The position numbers were made by a program, and so were the translations under genes. This document shows, one piece after another, positions 16,221 through 22,339 of a stretch of 64,000 bases of DNA (position 1 is the first letter of the stretch; every line of letters starts with the position of its first letter). Origin of the DNA: Streptomyces sp. NBC_01244 (GTDB lineage Bacteria; Actinomycetota; Actinomycetes; Streptomycetales; Streptomycetaceae); assembly GCF_035987325.1 (NCBI RefSeq), contig NZ_CP108490.1:62001-126000 (forward strand). The letters run 5' to 3'. Below the pieces are notes generated by a model that had not been told where the DNA came from, did not search any database, and worked only from the letters and a program-made list of their open reading frames with translations.

Positions 16221-16724
16221 GTGACCGCCACCACCATCAACGGGGTCCAGGTTCTCGAGTCCGAAGCCATCGAGGCCCCGATCAGCACCCCCGACCGGCG
16301 CGTCTACTTCAAGCAGATCCGACGACTCCTCCTGGCCGACGGCGCCGAACACTACGGCTGCATCCACTGCCCCTTCACCTCCCCCAAGATCGGACTGGTG
16401 CGCACCCACCTCAAGGAACACCGCACCAGGGACACCACCCCCGCCACACCGCCGAAGTCCCCGAAGCCTTCGAAGGCCAAGCCCTCCCCGACCCCGGCGA
16501 AGACGGACCCCCTGCACGTCTCCACCATCTCCGTCGCCTCCCTCTCCTCCCTCAACCTCGGCGAACTCGTCGAACGGGCCCAGGCCACGAACCAGGCCGT
16601 CAAGCAGCGCGACCTCGCCAGGAAGGAACGCGACGCCGCCCGCGAGGCCCTCACCTCCTGGATGGACCGGGCCAAGCAGGCCGAACACAAGCTCTCCGAA
16701 GTCCAGCGGGCGCTCCAGCCGTAG
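16221..16724 (+). CDS. C2H2 zinc-finger protein, 167 aa
   Basis: GTG 16221 sits five bases after GGAAGGAAG. Residues C47, C50, H63 and H67 form a classical C-x2-C-x12-H-x3-H finger (YGCIHCPFTSPKIGLVRTHLKEH). A Pro/Lys/Ser linker (residues ~70-100) leads to a C-terminal coiled coil (LGELVERAQATNQAVKQRDLARKERDAAREAL...KLSEVQRAL). Likely a dimeric nucleic-acid-binding protein. C2H2 fingers are uncommon in bacteria outside the Ros/MucR family, which this does not otherwise resemble. Confidence 0.6.
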   Translation: MTATTINGVQVLESEAIEAPISTPDRRVYFKQIRRLLLADGAEHYGCIHCPFTSPKIGLVRTHLKEHRTRDTTPATPPKSPKPSKAKPSPTPAKTDPLHVSTISVASLSSLNLGELVERAQATNQAVKQRDLARKERDAAREALTSWMDRAKQAEHKLSEVQRALQP

Positions 16725-16791
16725 ACCCACCCCACGCGTCGCCCGCGCAGCCGGGCGGCGCCCACCCCGCCGTACCACCAGGAGCCCCACC

Positions 16792-17349
16792 ATGTCCGAA
16801 CGCGCCGTCATCGACTGGCTCGACCCCAACGGCCGCCCCGAGGCCCGCCTGTACTCCCGCTGGTCACCCCCCGCCCAGCAGATCCCCGCGCTCGCCGACT
16901 TCATCGCCGCCCATCCCCACCCCGACGCCTGCGGCCTCGCCGACTACCGCGCCTGGGTCACCGAACACGCGCCCCACCTGATCACCGCCGTCACCGCGCC
17001 CACCGCCCCCGAACCCGCAGCCGCCATCGCCTACCGGTACACCGTCCAGACCAACCCCCTGCGCATCGTCGCGCAGACCTACCGCCACGAACGCTGGGAG
17101 ACCTCCACCACCACCGGATCCCCCGGTGAACTCTTCGCGGCCGCCGCCCAACTCCTGGCCGCCCAGGCCCTGCGGGTGCGCGCCCTCACCGAAGCCTTCC
17201 CCCGCCCGCCTTACGCCGCCCACCTCGCCAGCCCCCACGCCCTGGAAGCCGCAGCCGTCCGGCACGAAGCCAACGCGGCGGCCGCCGGCTGGTGGCCCGA
17301 CGAACACCCCGACCACGCCCCGCTTGACCCCACTCACTCCGAACAGTAA
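16792..17349 (+). CDS. hypothetical protein, 185 aa
   Basis: ATG 16792 after CCAGGAGCCCCACC. Regular mixed domain (VIDWLDPNGRPEARLYSRW, AYRYTVQTNPLRIVAQTYRHERWET, LFAAAAQLLAAQALRVRALTEAFP). The TAA stop (17347-17349) is also the start of the -10 of promoter copy 10. No family recognised. Confidence 0.5.
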   Translation: MSERAVIDWLDPNGRPEARLYSRWSPPAQQIPALADFIAAHPHPDACGLADYRAWVTEHAPHLITAVTAPTAPEPAAAIAYRYTVQTNPLRIVAQTYRHERWETSTTTGSPGELFAAAAQLLAAQALRVRALTEAFPRPPYAAHLASPHALEAAAVRHEANAAAAGWWPDEHPDHAPLDPTHSEQ

Positions 17350-17400
17350 TTTAGTACACGTCGGCGATGGGAGGGTAAACCCGGACCCGCCACCACGACC
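17324..17400 (+). promoter_or_regulatory. repeated promoter + structured leader, copy 10 (most diverged)
   Basis: -35 TTGACC (17324-17329), 17-bp spacer, -10 TAATTT (17347-17352), leader from GTCGG at 17360. Stem reduced to TGGG/CCCG (one wobble) with loop AGGGTAAA, yet position and loop are kept. Confidence 0.75.
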
Positions 17401-17421
17401 ACCAGAACAGGACAAGCCGAC

Positions 17422-17862
17422 ATGACCACCACGCTCCCCCTGCTCCACGACGCCGCCCACCACGTCCTCACCCAAGCCCAGGCCGCCGCCCCCTCCGTCG
17501 CCCAGACGGTCGCCCACCTCAGCCCCTGCACCCACCTCCCCGCCTGGCACACCCGGCCCATCCGGCTCTCCCCCGACATCCGCGAGCACCAGCTCCATTC
17601 GCGTACCTTCCACGACGCCCTCACATCCACCCGGTGCACCTGCCTGCACGGCCTCCCCGAGCAACTCCTCGCCGCCGTCGCCAAACGCTGGGCCGACGCC
17701 CTGGACGCCGGCGCCTGGTACGGGCAGTCCGCCCACCGCTCCTCCCGCGAAGTACGCGACCACAGCCGCCGCCAGTACGACAGCGCGATACGCGACCTCC
17801 AGGCCCTCACCGACTGGATCACCAGCGGAAGCGCCGCCCACACCGCCCGGGGCACCTGGTGA
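17422..17862 (+). CDS. hypothetical protein, 146 aa
   Basis: ATG 17422, with AGGACAAGCCGAC upstream. Helix-rich; central CTCLHGLPEQLLAAVAKRWADALDAGAWYGQSAHRSSREVRDHSRRQYDSAIRDLQALTDW. Several His and Cys residues (LSPCTHLPAWH, RCTCLH) could bind metal. No family recognised. Confidence 0.5.
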   Translation: MTTTLPLLHDAAHHVLTQAQAAAPSVAQTVAHLSPCTHLPAWHTRPIRLSPDIREHQLHSRTFHDALTSTRCTCLHGLPEQLLAAVAKRWADALDAGAWYGQSAHRSSREVRDHSRRQYDSAIRDLQALTDWITSGSAAHTARGTW

Positions 17863-17959
17863 CCCGCCACCCCAGCCCACGGTCCCCAAGACCCCCACGG
17901 CCAACCTGAGGAGCACCGCCCACGACCACCACACACCATCAGGCGCAGCCGACGACGGA

Positions 17960-17995
17960 CGCGGTGTTCCCGTACACAGGTACGGGAACACCGCG
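17960..17995. terminator. 16-bp perfect hairpin
   Basis: CGCGGTGTTCCCGTAC (17960-17975) and its exact complement (17980-17995) flank ACAG. It lies ~100 bases after one gene and ~70 before the next. A terminator is the simplest reading; the long perfect dyad could also be an operator for the downstream helix-turn-helix protein. Confidence 0.65.
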
Positions 17996-18067
17996 CACCC
18001 GCCGTCGGCCTCTCCGCGTATCCGCCCACGGCAGCCGCCACACCCCGACCACAAGGAGCACCCGCAC

Positions 18068-18943
18068 ATGAAGTCCCTCGACGAAGTCAAGGCCGCCTTC
18101 GACCTCCTGCCGCAGCGCGTCACCATCAAGCAGATCGCCGACGCCACCGGCCGTGAGCTGGACTCCGTCCGCAACTGGGTCTACGACAAGACCGCCGGCT
18201 TCCCCCCGGACGTTCCGCCCACCGGAGACCGCGGCACCAAGTACCGCGACCGCGACGCCGTCTTCAACTGGTACAAGGAGCAGTCCTTCGCGGCCGCCGA
18301 GGAAGGCAGCACCCCCAGCGGCCCCCGCAACGTCGCCGAGACCGCCCGCAGGGCACGCCCCCGCCACGCCAAGATGGACGCCAAGGACCTCGCCCGCACC
18401 CTCGGCATCACCGTCCGCGGCGTGAACTACTACGCCGCGACCTACAGCGCCGAGAAGAGCGAGAACCCCTTCCCCGAAGCCGACGCCCAGGGGCAGCGCG
18501 ACTGGTCCGAGGTCCGGACCTGGATCATCGAGAACGCCGAGCGCGACCGCAAGCCGTCCAAGCCCTCCAGCCGCGACGAGCGTGGACTCACCGCGCGCGA
18601 GCGCGAAGTCCTCGAGCTCGTCCAGGCCGCGGACGCCGAGGGCAAGGCCGTCACCGTCCCCTGGCTCACCGAGAGGCTTGGGCTGAAGAACCCCGACTCG
18701 GCGCGCAGACTCCTGCGGGCCATCGACCAGCACCGCGGGCCCGACGCGTCCAAGATGCTGCGCCCGGCCGCCCTCGCGGAAGCAGCCGGCACGACCACCG
18801 ACATGCTCAAGTACTACGCGAAGACCTTCACCGCCGGCGAGGACCCCTTCCCGGCGAAGAACGCCAACAGCGAGCGCAACGTCGACGACGTCAAGGCGTG
18901 GATCGAACGCCGGAAGAACGCCCAGGCCAAGCGCAGCTCGTGA
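18068..18943 (+). CDS. multi-domain helix-turn-helix protein, 291 aa
   Basis: ATG 18068 after ACAAGGAGCACCCGCAC. Three MerR/AlpA-like units are visible: residues ~18-70 (VTIKQIADATGRELDSVRNWVYDKTAGFP...FNWYKEQ), ~100-160 (DAKDLARTLGITVRGVNYYAATYS...NPFPEAD...VRTWI) and ~237-285 (LRPAALAEAAGTTTDMLKYYAKTFTAGEDPFP...VKAWIERR). Between them lies a fourth winged-helix segment (LTAREREVLELVQAAD...LTERLGLKNPDSARRLLRAI). Units two and four share YYAxTYS/F and NPFP/DPFP, so they look duplicated. A multivalent DNA binder: plasmid regulator or relaxosome accessory protein. It is the last gene before the oriT side. Confidence 0.55.
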   Translation: MKSLDEVKAAFDLLPQRVTIKQIADATGRELDSVRNWVYDKTAGFPPDVPPTGDRGTKYRDRDAVFNWYKEQSFAAAEEGSTPSGPRNVAETARRARPRHAKMDAKDLARTLGITVRGVNYYAATYSAEKSENPFPEADAQGQRDWSEVRTWIIENAERDRKPSKPSSRDERGLTAREREVLELVQAADAEGKAVTVPWLTERLGLKNPDSARRLLRAIDQHRGPDASKMLRPAALAEAAGTTTDMLKYYAKTFTAGEDPFPAKNANSERNVDDVKAWIERRKNAQAKRSS

Positions 18944-18960
18944 AACCCCCACCGGGCAGC

Positions 18961-19012
18961 AAGCGGCCCCCGACCCCAGCACCCTTCGGTGCCACGAGGT
19001 CGGGGGCCGCTT
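18961..19012. terminator. bidirectional terminator between convergent genes
   Basis: AAGCGGCCCCCGACC (18961-18975) pairs perfectly with 18998-19012; an inner hairpin GCACC-CTTC-GGTGC fills the loop. Located exactly between convergent stops at 18943 and 19023. Confidence 0.8.
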
Positions 19013-19022
19013 CGTGTTCGCG

Positions 19023-19526
19023 CTACGCCGCCGGAACCCCGATCGGCTCCTCCACGCCGGCACCCTCTCCGGTGCCGTCCGTCTCCGCCGTGACGACGCT
19101 CTCCGGCACATCATCAGAGGCGGGCCCGTCACCGGTAACCGGGAGATCAGGCGCCGGCTCCTGCCCCCGGGCAGGGGGCTCAGTCGTCTGGACATTGGTC
19201 GTCGCCTCCGGCTGGCCGTCCTTGTCCTGGTTCAGGTACCGGCGTATGTCCCCCAGCGTCAGCCCCAGCTGCTCGGCCGCGTTCGGCTGACTCCCGAAGA
19301 CCTCCACCGCCTCGACGATCGTCGCGCCCATCTCCCGCTCGACAGCCGCCACCTCCACCGCCGCGGCGCTCTCGATCGCGGCGATCTTCTTCTCCTTGTC
19401 CTCGTCGATCGAGGCCAGCTTCTTCTCGTGCCGCTCGACCGTGTCCAGCACCTTCAGCTGGCGCCTCTGCTGCTCCCGGAGCTTCTGCTTCCGGGACAGC
19501 GCTTCCTCGTTGCTACGTGACGTCAT
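19023..19526 (-). CDS. coiled-coil protein with short DNA-binding-like motif, 167 aa
   Basis: ATG 19526 near a TTTAGGATCCGGGC. Residues ~5-75 are a highly charged coiled coil (NEEALSRKQKLREQQRRQLKVLDTVERHEKKLASIDEDKEKKIAAIESAAAVEVAAVEREM). Then EAVEVFGSQPNAAEQLGLTLGDIRRYL looks like a helix-turn-helix. The last ~60 residues are acidic, Pro/Thr-rich and disordered. Such small coiled-coil/HTH proteins often sit by the relaxase in actinobacterial plasmids; a relaxosome accessory role is a guess from position. Confidence 0.5.
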   Translation of the reverse strand: MTSRSNEEALSRKQKLREQQRRQLKVLDTVERHEKKLASIDEDKEKKIAAIESAAAVEVAAVEREMGATIVEAVEVFGSQPNAAEQLGLTLGDIRRYLNQDKDGQPEATTNVQTTEPPARGQEPAPDLPVTGDGPASDDVPESVVTAETDGTGEGAGVEEPIGVPAA

Positions 19527-19777
19527 GCCCGGATCCTAAACCGGTGATAAACGCCGAACCCTGCCCGCGACCTGCGGCAATGCTCACACCCGGCCTGCCG
19601 GCCCCACAGCAGCAATCACCACCCCGAGCACCCACGCGCATCCATGAAGCACCCCAACACCCCCTCACCCAGACGGAGGTGTCGTCCTCGGCATCCTGCC
19701 GCTGGAAGGGTCAGCGACTCCCAGGGAGTGGTGCCTACGCACACCCTGCTCTCACGTGTTCACCGCAGAGGTCCTCA

Positions 19778-20104
19778 TCAGGACTGCCCTCCATCCCCGC
19801 GGAACCTCCCCAGCCAAGCGGCGGGGTCGGGCTCGAACAACCTGCCACCGGCGATATCCCTGAGCATCACGATGTTGCCCTTGTCCATCGCCATCATCAC
19901 CCCGGTGCCCACCAGGGCGGAGGAGACGTTGAGCATGTCCGTGTCGCTGTACAGCGCCGATACGGCAAGGAGGAGGTCCTCCTCGCAGTGTTCACTCATG
20001 CGCAAGCCGAGGCGCTCCATCCGATTGGCCGCAAGGCGCAGCTCAACCGCTGTCGAGCGCGCCTGGCGGGCAAGGTCGGTGAGTTCCTCGTTCGGATTCC
20101 CCAT
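19778..20104 (-). CDS. hypothetical protein, 108 aa
   Basis: Start taken at ATG 20104 (MGNPNEELTDLARQARSTAVELRLAANRMERLGLRMSEHCEEDLLLAVSALY...). The frame is open upstream but there reads Arg/Gly/Pro-rich shadow sequence. One helical domain with an amphipathic middle (SSALVGTGVMMAMDKGNIVMLRDIAGG). No family recognised; divergent from the next gene pair. Confidence 0.5.
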   Translation of the reverse strand: MGNPNEELTDLARQARSTAVELRLAANRMERLGLRMSEHCEEDLLLAVSALYSDTDMLNVSSALVGTGVMMAMDKGNIVMLRDIAGGRLFEPDPAAWLGRFRGDGGQS

Positions 20105-20418
20105 GGCTCCACAATGGCACCGGACGGCCCCGGTGCCCCCTGCGACAGGCTGCCCTCGATCGGCACCGGGCCGACTCCGGTTCCCGGAGGCCCTCGACCA
20201 TGACCACCCAACCCTGGCCCCGGCGGCGCCCCCTCCGGGGGCCGGCCTCGAAGCGAGGGCACACGGCGTCCTGCGCGCCGGCGGCCCCGCGAGGATTCCC
20301 GCACTTCGCCCAGAGAGCCGTGGGGCAATGGGCGTGCAGCCTCTCCGCACCCCGACGCGGAGAACAGGTCTGCTCTGCCAGGAGATCGGGCTGCCTGCCC
20401 CTCGGAAAGGACCATCAC
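20105..20418. other. divergent intergenic region
   Basis: 314 bases between divergent starts. No gene supported. Holds a strong short hairpin near 20222-20241 (GGCGCCCCCTCCGGGGGCC) and no obvious match to the repeated promoter. Confidence 0.35.
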
Positions 20419-20601
20419 GTGAACACCGACCCACTCGACCCCGGAGGGGTCGACGGCTCCCGTCTCCCCGTCCTGCTGCTCGTGGCCGCCATCACCGTCC
20501 TCGCGGTCCAGAGCGAGGCCTGGGCGAGCGCCATGGGAACGGCGGTCACCCTCTACACCGTCCTCACCTCCGACAGCAACAACCGCAGGATCCGGCCATG
20601 A
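20419..20601 (+). CDS. small single-pass membrane protein, 60 aa
   Basis: GTG 20419 with GGAAAGG nine bases upstream. One hydrophobic helix, residues ~17-34 (LPVLLLVAAITVLAVQSEAWA), then a polar tail. Its stop overlaps the next start (ATGA), so the two genes form a translationally coupled pair. No family recognised. Confidence 0.5.
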   Translation: MNTDPLDPGGVDGSRLPVLLLVAAITVLAVQSEAWASAMGTAVTLYTVLTSDSNNRRIRP

Positions 20602-21638
20602 CCCGTACGAAGCCCTCCGCCATCGATCTCGCGCTGATCGCCGAGGCCGGCCGACACGAGGTCACCGTCACCGCGACCCAGCTGGAACGGTGGCGCCAGC
20701 AGCTGTGGCTGGCCCGGGCGAAGAACAGCCTCACCCCCGACAGCGCCACGGAGCTCCGTCCCGACGTCGTACAGCGGGTTCTTCACCTCGCGGCCGTCTC
20801 GACGCCCGGGCGCAGCATCAGCTGGATCGCCTGGACGTTCTGGGCGATCGACGACACGGCCGAGTCCGCCACCCGGTTGCGCAACGCGCTGGTCGCCGCT
20901 CTCAAGCGGCCGCTGGAGCGAGCGGGGATCGACATCGGGCAAGTCCCCACCGGAGACTCCGACGAGGCGTTCCACGCGAGGGAGGACATCGCGGCCCAGC
21001 TGCTGAAGAACCGGCGCTCCCCCCGTCGCGACCTCGACGGGATCCTGCGATCCCACGCGGCCGAAGCCGGAGTGGAACTGCCGCCGGCCCGCACCGTGGC
21101 GAACATCTTCCACCGGGCCCTGACCGAGCCCGGCGCCCGGCTCTTGGTCGGCGGCACGGACAACGTCTCCTTCGACGACGTGATGGAGTCCTGGGCAAAG
21201 GCCTGGCCGGCAAGCACCGAGGTGATCGACCTGATCCGCGACGCCCACCGGGAAGCCGCCCTCACCGGAGTGGACCTGATGGCACAGTCCCCCATGGCAG
21301 GAGGCATGACCGGTCTGGTGAGGGCAGTGGAGCAGGCCGAGGACAAGGCGTTGTGCGCGGCCGTCCGCGCGTGCACGAAAGCCTCCGGGACCCTTGGAAC
21401 CCTCTGGGCCCGGGAGGAGGTCGCGGCACGGGCCATCCCGCGGCTGATGCACGACGTCATGTGGGACCAATGGGTACGCGTGGGGGGACTCGCGCCGGCG
21501 GGGGCCGCGGGCGAAGCCGCGATCGCCATCAGCACCATCCAGTACCTGCTGACCCCGCACTGGGCCGAGGACCTGCACCGCTTCCAGAGCCTCATGGAGG
21601 CCCTGCTGGCCGCCCCAGCCGGTGATCCGTCTCCCTGA
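20598..21638 (+). CDS. hypothetical protein, 346 aa
   Basis: ATG 20598 overlaps the previous stop. It opens with a segment that looks DNA-binding (IDLALIAEAGRHEVTVTATQLERWRQQLWLA) and continues as an all-helical soluble protein (ATRLRNALVAALKRPLERAGIDIGQVP, DEAFHAREDIAAQLLKNR, VMESWAKAWPASTEVIDLIRDAHREAAL). No catalytic motif seen and no family recognised. With the small membrane partner in front and the putative oriT behind, a transfer-related job is possible but unproven. Confidence 0.5.
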   Translation: MTRTKPSAIDLALIAEAGRHEVTVTATQLERWRQQLWLARAKNSLTPDSATELRPDVVQRVLHLAAVSTPGRSISWIAWTFWAIDDTAESATRLRNALVAALKRPLERAGIDIGQVPTGDSDEAFHAREDIAAQLLKNRRSPRRDLDGILRSHAAEAGVELPPARTVANIFHRALTEPGARLLVGGTDNVSFDDVMESWAKAWPASTEVIDLIRDAHREAALTGVDLMAQSPMAGGMTGLVRAVEQAEDKALCAAVRACTKASGTLGTLWAREEVAARAIPRLMHDVMWDQWVRVGGLAPAGAAGEAAIAISTIQYLLTPHWAEDLHRFQSLMEALLAAPAGDPSP

Positions 21639-21659
21639 CCCGCCCGCGGCGCCGGTCCG

Positions 21660-21963
21660 TCAGTCCAGCAGGGAGAAGTCGAGGCCGACGATGACCTGCT
21701 CGATCCGGTCCGGGTCGCCGTCGAAGAAGTCCCGCAAGTCGCTCCAGAGGTCCCCCCCGTCGAAGGAGTCGTGGATACGGAGCTTCAACGCTCCGCGCGG
21801 CGCACCACTGCCCGGCACACCGTCCGCTCCGTGGGCATGCTCCAGTCGATAGCAACACCGTGACTTCCGCGGCGTCGTTCTCGACAGCCACGACATCCCT
21901 CTGCAGCCTCTTCGGCGACGTCCCCACTGGTTCCTCACGTGTCCAGAGCACGTACCCAGGCAC
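21660..21963 (-). pseudogene. frameshifted small gene
   Basis: From ATG 21963 one frame reads well for ~39 codons (MPGYVLWTREEPVGTSPKRL then QRDVVAVENDAAEVTVLL). It then dissolves, while a second frame takes over near 21845 (LEHAHGADGVPGSG, then ALKLRIHDSFDGGDLWSDLRDFFDGDPDRIEQVIVGLDFSLLD) to the stop at 21660. One indel near 21845-21850 would join them into a ~100-residue protein. A sequencing error could give the same picture. Confidence 0.55.
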
Positions 21964-22264
21964 TTCCCCAGCGCTACACCGTCACTGCCAAATCCCTGCG
22001 CGTCCCACTGACACCGTCCTGGTCTTCAAACCGCTCACCCCTCCCGCCGATCCTCTACCTCCCCCTTCACTGTCACCTCACTGATCCTCCTTCTCTGACC
22101 ACCTCTTCACCTCACTGACCTCTACCTTCCAACTCACACAGTTCTTCCTTCACACCATCTCTCACGTGCTCATTCTCCAATCATCGAGATCTTTTCAAGA
22201 TCATCTAGTCACACCATGTGCATTACCTTTGGCATATGCCATCCGGCTGTCTAAGATCACCTCT
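21964..22264. other. pyrimidine-rich gene-free region, candidate oriT
   Basis: Composition changes abruptly: from ~22000 to 22180 the plus strand is almost all C and T with very few G, and overall G+C falls well below the flanks. It contains direct repeats TCACCTCACTGAYC (22073-22086 and 22107-22120, 34 bp apart) and the inverted repeat GATCTT-TTC-AAGATC (22188-22202). It directly precedes the MobF relaxase gene, where oriT commonly lies in this class. The nick site cannot be assigned from sequence alone. Confidence 0.5.
22231..22240. promoter_or_regulatory. palindrome GGCATATGCC upstream of relaxase
   Basis: Perfect 10-bp palindrome about 25 bases before the leader-peptide start, close to a possible -10 (TAAGAT, 22252-22257). 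Candidate operator for relaxase autoregulation. Confidence 0.4.
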
Positions 22265-22339
22265 ATGTACCGTCCGATCACGCTCCCCCAGGCCACCGGC
22301 CAGGACGTGATGAACGGGATGCTGGGGACGGCATGCTGA
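22265..22339 (+). CDS. possible 24-aa leader peptide overlapping the relaxase start
   Basis: ATG 22265 encodes MYRPITLPQATGQDVMNGML plus four more residues. The stop (TGA 22337-22339) overlaps the relaxase ATG (22333) by seven bases. The relaxase has only a weak ribosome site, so its translation may depend on this small frame. No homology claim is possible. Confidence 0.35.
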   Translation: MYRPITLPQATGQDVMNGMLGTAC

